Positions 15,247 through 23,265 of a stretch of 33,321 nucleotides of DNA are shown piece by piece. Positions within the stretch are counted from its first letter, which is position 1. Each line of letters starts with the position of its first letter. Under the pieces are notes generated by a model. The model was not told the DNA's origin, made no database searches, and worked only from the letters and a program-made list of their open reading frames with translations. This DNA is from Holophagaceae bacterium. Its GTDB lineage: Bacteria; Acidobacteriota; Holophagae; Holophagales; Holophagaceae. A program made the translations under genes and the position numbers. Location: contig WRHW01000023.1 in assembly GCA_009783055.1 (NCBI GenBank), positions 1 through 33,321 of the forward strand, given 5' to 3'.

Positions 15247-16500
15247 TTAAAAATCATAAACGACGACTGCATGTTGTTTTGACTTAAAGCCCGTTTTATT
15301 AAGAGGCATATAAACCATTAGCTTCGCCGCGTGCAAACATATATCCTTAAGATAGCTAGGCCCTGATATATATTCGGCTTCGTAAACGCTACCATCCATA
15401 TCAATGCCAATCCTCACCGTCGCGGTTACAGGCTCAAGAAGTTCGTCTTCTTTAGGGGTATAAATCGGCGTGGCTTCCCTGATAGGCACCAGCTTTGGGC
15501 CTTTTTGTCTGGCGGATTCCTTGTTGATCACATCGGTTAGGGCAATTGCATACTTGTCAGTCTCTCTTAGCTCGCCGAACTCTTCTATGTCCGGCAACCT
15601 CGTCAGATAGGGGCCTAACCTTTCCAAGCGAGGCAATACCGCATCCTTAACTGCCATCCTGTTCCAAACGTGTCGGCATATCCATAGGGATGTCCTCAGT
15701 TGCTCCAGAAGCACTATATATGTTTTTTTATACAGGCGGTTTATATCATCATCCTCTATGACTATTTTGCTCTCCAACACATCACTGAAGGCCAGGAGCC
15801 GATCGTTGAAGTATTCGGTATAGGAATCCCAAACCTGTGCAAAGTTAGGCACCAGCTCGTTGGAGATAATTGCTATCTGCTGTTGGTTTCCACGTAGCGT
15901 ATACATTCTAATGAGCGATGCGGGATCCCATGTCGGTGGTCTTACACTTCTCCCGTCCAAGGCCGCTTGAATAGCCCTAGCAGTGCGCTTTACCACCCTT
16001 CCTGCCTCCATCTTAATGACTTCGGACAGTTCTGTGGCAGGGGGCGGTTCCTGGCTTTCGTCATAATCTACCAGCTTTGCGGCACCTCTCGCAACTATCG
16101 CCATCTGCCAGCCGTTCCAGATGTCTACTAGCTCTTTTATTTGCAAGTCTATGCTCTCGTCACTCAGAATTGATGCCATAAACTGGGCTTCGGGGGTCTC
16201 TGCTTTTGCTTTTGGAAGAACTATCATTCCGTAAAAATCTCTCGCTGTAACACCCATATACAGGTCGCTTAGTTCCTGCTCTAGTTCACCCAAGGTTTCC
16301 CTTAAATACCTGTTGATTGCCCTGTATTCTTTTTTGGCCTGATCAACAGAGGAAGGTACATGGGGGAGATATAGCTCTTTCCCCTGTATCGTAACCGTTT
16401 CACTGGCCGTTGACTTCTCCTGAGCCCGAGAACTCTGTGCCAATAGCACCACTCCACAGAATGTGGAAATAAGAATACATTCAATCAACCGGTTGAACAT
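15247..16500 (-). CDS. Exported protein with TonB-like C-terminal domain
   Basis: About 417 aa. An N-terminal hydrophobic segment (LIECILISTFCGVVLLAQSSRA) is a signal peptide or anchor. The middle (about 40-330) is largely helical and charged, with no family I know. The last 70 residues fit the TonB C-terminal fold: TATVRIGIDMDGSVYEAEYISGPS, then a helix (LKDICLHAAKLMVYMPL) and a final strand (HAVVVYDF). There is no proline-rich spacer like that of classical TonB. I use the ATG at 16500 (AGAGG eight bases upstream) instead of the one at 16536, which overlaps a GC-rich hairpin and lacks a ribosome-binding site. It could pass mechanical force or simply bind an envelope partner; both are inference. 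Confidence 0.7.
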   Translation of the reverse strand: MFNRLIECILISTFCGVVLLAQSSRAQEKSTASETVTIQGKELYLPHVPSSVDQAKKEYRAINRYLRETLGELEQELSDLYMGVTARDFYGMIVLPKAKAETPEAQFMASILSDESIDLQIKELVDIWNGWQMAIVARGAAKLVDYDESQEPPPATELSEVIKMEAGRVVKRTARAIQAALDGRSVRPPTWDPASLIRMYTLRGNQQQIAIISNELVPNFAQVWDSYTEYFNDRLLAFSDVLESKIVIEDDDINRLYKKTYIVLLEQLRTSLWICRHVWNRMAVKDAVLPRLERLGPYLTRLPDIEEFGELRETDKYAIALTDVINKESARQKGPKLVPIREATPIYTPKEDELLEPVTATVRIGIDMDGSVYEAEYISGPSYLKDICLHAAKLMVYMPLNKTGFKSKQHAVVVYDF

Positions 16501-16520
16501 AGTTATTGCCTCTGAGAATC

Positions 16521-16548
16521 GCCCGAGACCCCCCATTGGGGCCCGGGC
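16521..16548. repeat. GC-rich hairpin in the leader of the TonB-C-like gene
   Basis: CCCC-ATT-GGGG (16531-16541) is nested inside GCCCG/CGGGC (16521-16525 and 16544-16548), just upstream of the chosen ATG at 16500 on the reverse strand. It may end the transcript of the small upstream gene or control the downstream one; there is no T-run. Confidence 0.4.
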
Positions 16549-16619
16549 TGGGTTGTTGTATGCTTACGCAACAGTTTTGCCAAATAGACTGGCATCCAAT
16601 TTCAGGAAATTAGTCACTG

Positions 16620-16892
16620 TTACCCATGATATATACAGTAATACACACAATAGTATTGATCAAACGAGAATGGTCCGACAAACATTACAGAAATGCCCTC
16701 ATCGACATTTGCTTCCCAATCGTTCATGTGAGCAAAGTAACACTTACCAACCAGATAACAAATGTAGGGGCCAGACAAAGTAAAAAAATGTTCACAATTA
16801 TCATCAGCCTGCTTAGCCGTCAGGGTGGGGGTAAACAGGTTTGCAACTGCAAAGATCAGAGTGCCAAAGAAAAGAGATTTTAACCACTTCAT
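16620..16892 (-). CDS. Small exported cysteine-containing protein
   Basis: A 90-aa protein with a clear signal peptide (MKWLKSLFFGTLIFAVANLF, probable cleavage after LTA at 26). The mature part of about 64 residues has five cysteines (in NCEHFF, YICYLVGKCYF and YYCVYYCIYHG) and many aromatic residues. I know no family. The ATG is well supported: AGGAG sits about seven bases upstream. It lies between the DUF1573 gene and the TonB-C-like gene on the same strand, in what may be one exported-protein unit. Disulfides or a metal or heme site are possible but not shown. Confidence 0.6.
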   Translation of the reverse strand: MKWLKSLFFGTLIFAVANLFTPTLTAKQADDNCEHFFTLSGPYICYLVGKCYFAHMNDWEANVDEGISVMFVGPFSFDQYYCVYYCIYHG

Positions 16893-16963
16893 GTTTTTTT
16901 CTCCTGACAGAATGGAAAATATACAAAAATAAAAATCACACCACTTTCCGCTTGTGTGGCCAC

Positions 16964-16977
16964 CGAGGCGGGCCTCG
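16964..16977. terminator. Short GC hairpin downstream of the DUF1573 gene
   Basis: CGAGG (16964-16968) and CCTCG (16973-16977) pair around a 4-nt loop in the 117-nt gap after the DUF1573 gene. It could reduce read-through into the small gene; no T-run follows. Confidence 0.25.
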
Positions 16978-17009
16978 TGCTACAACTCTATGGACAACCT
17001 TTTTTGTAA

Positions 17010-18050
17010 TCAATCGGTCATCCTTGTATATAGCTTTGTAACTTGCACTTTGATAATTGGCTCCTTTGAACTGTTTGTGACTATGACCAACTCGGATCTG
17101 ACTGAACTGTCGATTTTACCCATTAGAGCCGTCAGACCGCTTAGCTGTAGACGATAGATACTCTGCTCGCTGTTATTCTCAAGGTTTTCTTTTCCAACTG
17201 CACTGCCTAAAAATGTAATTTCTGTTATTTCAAAAGGGCTGGCATCAACGCTTGCAATCGACAGGTATTCATGGTCTTGTGGAACATTGTCAATAAAGAT
17301 TGGATTTTCGGGGGTTATGCTAAAACTGGACTTAATGCTCCATTGGATTGGGAGGTTGACGAACAGGCTCTTGGTATCGTCTGTAAAAACCTTGAGGTTG
17401 AATTCCCCTTTGCGCTCCTGTAAGTTTTCCAATAGCTGTTTTGGGAAAAAGAATACGCTGAGGGTATAGCCATCGCTGAGATTTTCTACGACTGGCAGGA
17501 AGTACAGGTTGTAATTGTCCGGGACGGATGCAACTGGACTAAAGGAAATGTCTTTAGATACCGGTGTCAGAACTATGGGGTGGCTCTGGTAATAGCCCTT
17601 TGGATTGTCGGCTTTATTATCTATGTCGTTGTAACTAATCAGTGGTTGACTAAAGGTTATTGGGTCTTGGACAAATGCCCTGATGCTAAATCTGACGTTC
17701 CTGCTACTGCCGGTTCCGTTTTTGAATCCTATGTCAACGGTATTGCGTACGTGGCCACGATAGCCCGATGGGTCTAGGAGTACGTTTAGATATGTTGTAT
17801 CTTGGGGGGCTATGGCATCGCTATCCAGTTCTGCCGATACGCAACCACATGATCTGTGTGCATAGGCTATGCTTATGATGTCAGGGCCTTCGTTTTTGAT
17901 TGCGAATTTATGGGATAGGGTCTGTGAGGATGCTACCGTACCAAAGTCGATTTCTGTGATTGGAACAGACAGGCCGGGTAAGGGTGGGTCGGGGCTGAGT
18001 AAGGCAAAGCCTATGGCCAAGGCCAGGTGGGTAGAAAAAATGGCTCCCAT
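17010..18050 (-). CDS. DUF1573-domain exported protein
   Basis: A 346-aa protein with an N-terminal hydrophobic segment (about 5-20) that fits a signal peptide. It is followed by a DUF1573 domain (about 28-120): DFGTVASSQTLSHKFAIKNEG, then the hallmark SCGC (Cys68, Cys70) and IAPQDTTYLNVLLDPSGYRG. These immunoglobulin-like domains are common in exported proteins of Bacteroidota, Planctomycetota and Acidobacteriota, where their role is poorly defined. The remaining 220 residues are beta-rich without a named family. The ATG has GAGGT about five bases upstream. It is divergent from the hydrogenase-like operon across 264 nt and leads the exported-protein series. Confidence 0.78.
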   Translation of the reverse strand: MGAIFSTHLALAIGFALLSPDPPLPGLSVPITEIDFGTVASSQTLSHKFAIKNEGPDIISIAYAHRSCGCVSAELDSDAIAPQDTTYLNVLLDPSGYRGHVRNTVDIGFKNGTGSSRNVRFSIRAFVQDPITFSQPLISYNDIDNKADNPKGYYQSHPIVLTPVSKDISFSPVASVPDNYNLYFLPVVENLSDGYTLSVFFFPKQLLENLQERKGEFNLKVFTDDTKSLFVNLPIQWSIKSSFSITPENPIFIDNVPQDHEYLSIASVDASPFEITEITFLGSAVGKENLENNSEQSIYRLQLSGLTALMGKIDSSVRSELVIVTNSSKEPIIKVQVTKLYTRMTD

Positions 18051-18177
18051 TGTTACCTCGTTATATGATGTATATCGTAATACAACAAAAGGGAATGTTT
18101 CAACAATTTTGAGACATGGCTATAACAGTTCAACCCTTTACAGGCAAACTGCTATGCCAAGATTTGCCTGCTGTAAA

Positions 18178-18206
18178 CTGACCATAAAAGAGAAAACAGC
18201 TATAAT
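18178..18206 (+). promoter_or_regulatory. Candidate promoter of the Ehr/hydrogenase-4-like operon
   Basis: CTGACC (18178-18183) and a perfect TATAAT (18201-18206) are 17 nt apart. Transcription would start near 18213, giving a leader of about 100 nt before the first gene. The rest of the 264-nt divergent gap shows no further clear signal. Confidence 0.45.
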
Positions 18207-18314
18207 ATGGAGATCGATGTTTAGAACTTTTGCGAAATTCTCAAACCGGCAGTTTGGCCTTTATTTTTTCTCTACAGCATTTTTTGGTAAGATGAGTAGT
18301 TTTTAGGTGGAATG

Positions 18315-20258
18315 ATGTATTTTCTGGCACCAGCATGTTTTCTGTTTGCTCTAGTGCTAGTTGTAGTCTCTGGAGTAATACGACAATTCAGACCTTCGGC
18401 TATTTTGCTAATTTCTGGTTGCGGGATCATTTTCGGTTGCTCGGTTTCTGCCATGCTGGAAAACACTTGGTTTGTAAACCTGCCATATTTTCTGCCAGAG
18501 GGTAGTTTTGCTCTGCAAATGGATGCCATAGCCGCATGGTTTCTCCTCCCGATGTCGTTGCTTCCTCCGATTTTGATGGTATATGGTGAGGGACATTGGG
18601 GAAAAACCAACCCACTCCTAGCCCAAAGATACCGTTTATTATTGGGGTTTGCCACTGCTTCACTACTGATAATTCCAGTTGCCGCCCACGCGATATTTTT
18701 TGTACTCGCATGGGAATTGGTCGCCATTTTTGGCTTTTTATTGATCATCGCAGGTGATACCTCGGATAAAGCTAGACATGCTGGTTGGATATATCTTGCC
18801 TCTAGTCATGCGAGCGTAATGTGTTTGATTGCCGCATTTTGCTTGATGGCGACTGCAAATGGGGGAGGATTTTTTGCAACTTTGCCCGTCGGATGGGCTC
18901 ATACCGGAGCCGGGAAGGCATGTTTTTTGTTATTCACAATTGGATTTGCAATTAAATCTGGTATTAGCCCTTTTCATTTTTGGCTACCAGAGGCTCATGG
19001 AATTGCACCATGCCAAGTAGCGGCATTTTCATCTGGCTTGGTAGTAAAAATTGGCCTGTTTGGATTTTTCAGGCTCTTAATGTGGGTACCAGACCCCCCT
19101 CTGTGGTGGGCGGGCTGTATATTATTGCTGGGAGTTCTGTCTGCGTTGCTTGGAGCAATTAATTCTGTTGTTCAAAAGGACTATACTCGTTTTTTGGCTT
19201 TTAGCACCGTAGAAAACATGGGTGTTGTTGCCATAGCCCTGTCCATAGCATTCGCCGGAAAGTCACTAAACCAACCTGTATTAATGGCTCTGGGGATTGC
19301 CGGTGGGCTTGTTCATGTTCTAAACCACTGCATCATAAAACCTCTCTTGTTTTTGACTGCTGGATCGATCCTTCGCATAACTGGTTCCAGAAATCTGGAA
19401 CTGTTAGGTGGCTTGGCAAAGCAACAACCACGCCTTGCCTTTTCCTTTTTTCTAGGAGCGGTTTGCATATGTGGATTACCGCCCTTATTTGGTTTTGTGG
19501 GTAAATGGATTATCTTGTTGGGTGCCTTTGAAGGATTTACAAACTCTGGATGGATATGGTCTGCAATAGCCATGTCTGCAGTGATTTTTGCAGGTAGCCT
19601 TTCAGTCATAGCTTTCGCGAGGACATTTGGCATAGCCTTTTTAGGTGAGTCTAGGTATTTCAGGCCAAAAAAAACATCAATACCCACATTAATGAAAAGA
19701 CCAATGTTGATTCTTGTGTTGTTTGCCGTTGCTATTAGTATTTTGCCAATGATTCTTCCGCCAACCCTTCAGCCGGTTTTGAATCTGTACGACCAAACCA
19801 ATACAACGATGAACCCTTTTCCTTTTTTCTTGAATATTGTTCCAATCGGACAGCTGTGGTTTTTGACTTGCCTTTTAGTGTTTTTAGGTGCATTCCTCTG
19901 GTGGAGGGTTAAGAAAACAGTTATTCGTCATCAACCTACATGGGACTGCGGATATGCAAAAAACTCCCCGCGGATTCAGTACACCGCCTCAAGTTTTGCT
20001 CAAATCCTGCGCGATCTCTTTTCTGTAGTATTGCTACACAAGAAAGCACCTCCAAATACCAAAGGTGTATTCCCTGCGCCATCTCAATTCAGTACAGAAT
20101 CACACGACATGATGCTTCATAATGGCTTAAATCCCGCCTTTCGAGGCTCAGCGGGGTTGCTGGCAAGACTACGAATTGCCCAAGGGGGTCTACTACCAAT
20201 ATACCTGCTTTACATAGTTATAACGCTTCTGGCACTACTTGCTTGGACGCTTGCCTAA
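18315..20258 (+). CDS. hyfB: Hydrogenase-4 subunit B-like ion-translocating membrane protein
   Basis: Antiporter-like subunit related to NuoL/M/N and Mrp proteins, about 647 aa with many membrane segments. Charged residues of the ion path are kept: Glu134 in AWELVAIFG, Lys214 in FAIKSGISPFHFWLPEAHG and Lys245 in SSGLVVKIGLFG. The long C-terminal extension is typical of HyfB/HycC rather than of NuoM. AGGTGG at 18305-18310 lies four bases before the ATG at 18315 and only one base before that at 18312, so I choose 18315. It is first of six tightly packed genes; its stop directly abuts hyfC. Predicted to move H+ or Na+ when the complex turns over. Confidence 0.9.
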   Translation: MYFLAPACFLFALVLVVVSGVIRQFRPSAILLISGCGIIFGCSVSAMLENTWFVNLPYFLPEGSFALQMDAIAAWFLLPMSLLPPILMVYGEGHWGKTNPLLAQRYRLLLGFATASLLIIPVAAHAIFFVLAWELVAIFGFLLIIAGDTSDKARHAGWIYLASSHASVMCLIAAFCLMATANGGGFFATLPVGWAHTGAGKACFLLFTIGFAIKSGISPFHFWLPEAHGIAPCQVAAFSSGLVVKIGLFGFFRLLMWVPDPPLWWAGCILLLGVLSALLGAINSVVQKDYTRFLAFSTVENMGVVAIALSIAFAGKSLNQPVLMALGIAGGLVHVLNHCIIKPLLFLTAGSILRITGSRNLELLGGLAKQQPRLAFSFFLGAVCICGLPPLFGFVGKWIILLGAFEGFTNSGWIWSAIAMSAVIFAGSLSVIAFARTFGIAFLGESRYFRPKKTSIPTLMKRPMLILVLFAVAISILPMILPPTLQPVLNLYDQTNTTMNPFPFFLNIVPIGQLWFLTCLLVFLGAFLWWRVKKTVIRHQPTWDCGYAKNSPRIQYTASSFAQILRDLFSVVLLHKKAPPNTKGVFPAPSQFSTESHDMMLHNGLNPAFRGSAGLLARLRIAQGGLLPIYLLYIVITLLALLAWTLA

Positions 20259-21194
20259 ATGCTAACCGCCGAACTCCCATTCCTTGCTCTGCTACTTGCA
20301 CACCTAGCAGTGGCTATTTTCGTGCCGCCTTTTTTGTTTGGGATTATTGCAAAAGTAAAGGCACTGGTAGCTGGACGAAAAGGGCCTCCACTGATCCAGT
20401 CTTACAGAAATATTGCCAAACTACTGAAAAAGCAAATCGTCCTGAGCATGACCACAACTTGGGCCTTTCTGGCTGGGCCAATAGCACTTGTTGTCACAGG
20501 TTTGGGTATATCAATGGTAATACCAATGGGAGGGACGGAATCTCCTTTTGGCTTTAGTGGCGACATGATCTTTGTCGCTTACCTCCTCGGAATGTCAAGA
20601 TTTATGTCAGTACTAGCCTCTCTAGACACCGGTAATTCGTTTGAAGGCCTCGGTGCCGCAAGGGATGCCACCTGGTCGGCTCTTGCAGAGCCGGCTCTGT
20701 TTTTAGGTATGGGAGCTATAGCCTTCTTTTCTGGGCATACATCATTGGGACCTGCATTTTTTGCGGTGGGGTCAACATGGGGGAATGCAAGCGGTCCTTT
20801 TATTTTAGTGCTGGCAGGCTGGTCGATTGTTTTTCTTGTAGAAAATTCTCGCATACCCTTTGATGATCCTGCTGGCCATCTTGAACTGGCTATGGTTCAT
20901 GAAGTTATGTTACTAGACCACAGTGGCCCACTTCGAGCCTTTGCTATCTATGGAGCATCTCTTAAACTGTTGGTTACTGGCACCCTTCTCGTAAGGATCT
21001 GCCTCCCAATCAAGTCTGTATGGTGGCTTGATTGGCCTGCCTATTTTGGTGGACTTGCATTGCTGGCACTATTTATTGGTTTACTTGAGTCAGTCCTAGC
21101 CCGGATGAGGCTCATTCGCGTACCTCAGCTACTTGTGGCGGCTATTTTGGCCTGCACTTTTGGCTTTTTGTTGCTTTTCTTGGAGCCTAAATAA
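20259..21194 (+). CDS. hyfC: Hydrogenase-4 subunit C-like (NuoH-like) membrane protein
   Basis: A 311-aa homologue of NuoH/HycD, the membrane subunit that links the peripheral electron-transfer arm to the ion pumps. Visible signatures are AGRKGPPLIQSYRNIAKLLKK near residue 50 and NSRIPFDDPAGHLELAMVHE around 190-210, with the acidic residues that face the arm in complex I. The start ATG immediately follows the hyfB stop, with no spacer, so translation is coupled. Three bases separate it from the next gene. Confidence 0.92.
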   Translation: MLTAELPFLALLLAHLAVAIFVPPFLFGIIAKVKALVAGRKGPPLIQSYRNIAKLLKKQIVLSMTTTWAFLAGPIALVVTGLGISMVIPMGGTESPFGFSGDMIFVAYLLGMSRFMSVLASLDTGNSFEGLGAARDATWSALAEPALFLGMGAIAFFSGHTSLGPAFFAVGSTWGNASGPFILVLAGWSIVFLVENSRIPFDDPAGHLELAMVHEVMLLDHSGPLRAFAIYGASLKLLVTGTLLVRICLPIKSVWWLDWPAYFGGLALLALFIGLLESVLARMRLIRVPQLLVAAILACTFGFLLLFLEPK

Positions 21195-21197
21195 TAA

Positions 21198-21833
21198 ATG
21201 TCCATCAACCTTCTGCTCGCCGCTGTCATCTTGATGAATTTTTTGCTGGTTGCTACCGGCAGGGCAGTACAACTTGTGCGCCGCGTAGCTCTACAGGGCA
21301 TGATCCTCGGTTTGATACTACTGTTATTGCATGATGAATGGCACATCCATGTATTATTGATGGCAGGTTCTACCGTTGCGATAAAGGGTGCAGTAATACC
21401 CTGGCTATTGGCTCAAGCTCTCAGCCGAACTAAGGAAGCTAAAAGTCCGACACCATATGTCGGCTACACCCTTTCATTGATACTGCTAGCAGGTAGCACT
21501 TTCCTTGCATTTTTGCTCGCTCGTAAGCTACCCCTTCAGGTGGGTATGCTGGGGACACTTTTTATTCCTGCCTCGTTGGCAACCCTATTCACAGGATTTC
21601 TCCTCCTGATCACTCGCAGAAGAGCCTTATTACAAGTCGTAGGCTATCTAGTATTAGAAAATGGAGTATTCCTGTTTAGCCTCCTATTGGTAAAAAACAT
21701 GCCATTATTGGTTGAAACTGGCGTCTTGCTCGACTTGGTGGTTGGCATATTCATCATGGGTATAGTAATCAACCACATCCAGCAAGCCTTTGATTCGCAA
21801 GATACCAAGCGAATGTCAGACCTAAAGGAATAG
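21198..21833 (+). CDS. hyfE: Hydrogenase-4 subunit E-like (NuoK-like) membrane protein
   Basis: A 211-aa hydrophobic protein of the HyfE type, with a NuoK-like portion toward the C-terminus (LQVVGYLVLENGVFLFSLLL, containing the conserved Glu in GYLVLENG) and a longer N-terminal part than NuoK itself. Charged membrane residues of this kind form part of the ion pathway between NuoH-like and antiporter-like subunits. It lies three bases after hyfC and one base before hyfF. Confidence 0.88.
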   Translation: MSINLLLAAVILMNFLLVATGRAVQLVRRVALQGMILGLILLLLHDEWHIHVLLMAGSTVAIKGAVIPWLLAQALSRTKEAKSPTPYVGYTLSLILLAGSTFLAFLLARKLPLQVGMLGTLFIPASLATLFTGFLLLITRRRALLQVVGYLVLENGVFLFSLLLVKNMPLLVETGVLLDLVVGIFIMGIVINHIQQAFDSQDTKRMSDLKE

Positions 21834-21834
21834 G

Positions 21835-23265
21835 ATGAGTATCGCATTAATCATACTTCCACTAATGGCTACACCAGTTGTGTGGTACATGAAGCCAGGA
21901 ATGAACAGAGCAAGGGTACTACCCGTTGTAGGCATAATTCATTTTTTGTTTGTTATTGCAAGCCTGACCGGAGTATTTCAACTCAATCCTGACGCTTGGT
22001 TTAGGCTAGACCCCCTTGGTGGATGGGTTCTGTTTATTGTTAGTGCTGTATTCGCCATCGTTTCCTTTTATGCTCCAGCCTATCTAGCTCTTCGTCCGGA
22101 TCGCAACTTCAGGATTTTTTGCGTCTCCTTGCTCGGCTTTATTTCAATGGCAAGCCTGGTAGCAACCAGCCGCCACCCGGGTGTTCTATGGGTAGGCATG
22201 GAGGCAATGACCCTAATGACAACCCCGCTTATTTATTATACTTACAACCGGCGCAGTCTTGAGGCAACATGGAAATACTTAATGATATGTAGTGTAGGCA
22301 TGGCACTGGCACTACTGGGCACATTTTTTATTGCCTACGCGGCTGATTTGGGGGGCATGAGTGGGCCACTATACTTTGACCGCATAGCAGAGATTGCCAA
22401 CTCTTTTCCAGGGCAATGGCTGAAGGCTGGTTTTGTCCTATTATTAGTTGGCTATGGCACAAAGATGGGGCTGGCTCCTCTTCATACTTGGAAACCAGAT
22501 ACCTATAGCGAAACTCCTGGGATTGTTGGCGCAGTACTAGGAGCCGGTGTTACCACCTGCGCCTTCCTTGCCCTGGCCCGTATGCTTGCCATTTTGAATG
22601 CCGCCGGAGAAGGGGAATTTGCCAGAGACATACTTGTAGTAATGGGTCTATTTAGCATGTTTTGGGCATTTGTTTTCATGGTGCGTCAAGCAGATTTGAA
22701 GCGTTTACTGGCTTATAGCGGAGTTGAACAAGCAGGTATTTTGGCTATAGGATTGGGTATTGGAGGAGATGCTATTAAAGCCACCCTGTTTTTGGTAGGT
22801 GCTTATGCTTTGGTAAAGGTGTCTCTTTTTTTGGGAGCAGGCAATATTCATAGGGCGTTCAACAATCGTACAGTTCCGGAAGTTAGTGGTGTAATAAACT
22901 TTTTACCTTGGACGGGATGGACTTTTCTCATTGGGTTTTTTGCGTCTACCTGTTGCCCACCTTTTAGTCCTTTTATGGGTATGTATCAGTTGGCTTCAAT
23001 AGCATTTGCTTCCGGCAGAATGTGGGTGGGTGGGCTATTACTGATATTTCTGGCAATGATTTTTTTGGTTTCCAGCAAACTCGTTTTGACCGCGGTTCTA
23101 GGCGATGAGAGAGTATTCAGCAAAGAAGTTATCTACAGGGATTCCATCGGTACTGTCGGTCCCATAGTAGTAGCCCTAGCAATTGCACTTTTGGTGGGGA
23201 TTTGGATGCCACAGTCGCTTTCAAACATGCTTGAACAAGCCACCCAAATAGTGAGAACGCCATGA
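21835..23265 (+). CDS. hyfF: Hydrogenase-4 subunit F-like antiporter-like membrane protein
   Basis: Second antiporter-like subunit, 476 aa. The membrane Glu in WVGMEAMTLMTTP and the Lys in YGTKMGLAPLHTWKPDTYSE, characteristic of the NuoL/M/N superfamily, are present. In the next helix (GAVLGAGVTTCAFLALAR) I see no lysine where HyfB has one, a difference also seen in NuoL. The stop overlaps the start of hyfG by four bases. No gene for a third antiporter-like subunit (HyfD) is found in the operon, so this complex appears to have two. Confidence 0.9.
   Translation: MSIALIILPLMATPVVWYMKPGMNRARVLPVVGIIHFLFVIASLTGVFQLNPDAWFRLDPLGGWVLFIVSAVFAIVSFYAPAYLALRPDRNFRIFCVSLLGFISMASLVATSRHPGVLWVGMEAMTLMTTPLIYYTYNRRSLEATWKYLMICSVGMALALLGTFFIAYAADLGGMSGPLYFDRIAEIANSFPGQWLKAGFVLLLVGYGTKMGLAPLHTWKPDTYSETPGIVGAVLGAGVTTCAFLALARMLAILNAAGEGEFARDILVVMGLFSMFWAFVFMVRQADLKRLLAYSGVEQAGILAIGLGIGGDAIKATLFLVGAYALVKVSLFLGAGNIHRAFNNRTVPEVSGVINFLPWTGWTFLIGFFASTCCPPFSPFMGMYQLASIAFASGRMWVGGLLLIFLAMIFLVSSKLVLTAVLGDERVFSKEVIYRDSIGTVGPIVVALAIALLVGIWMPQSLSNMLEQATQIVRTP

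Noticed and set aside
18272-18748. 158-codon antisense frame over hyfB
   Set aside because: It lies opposite a strongly supported membrane-protein gene; the composition is that of a shadow frame.
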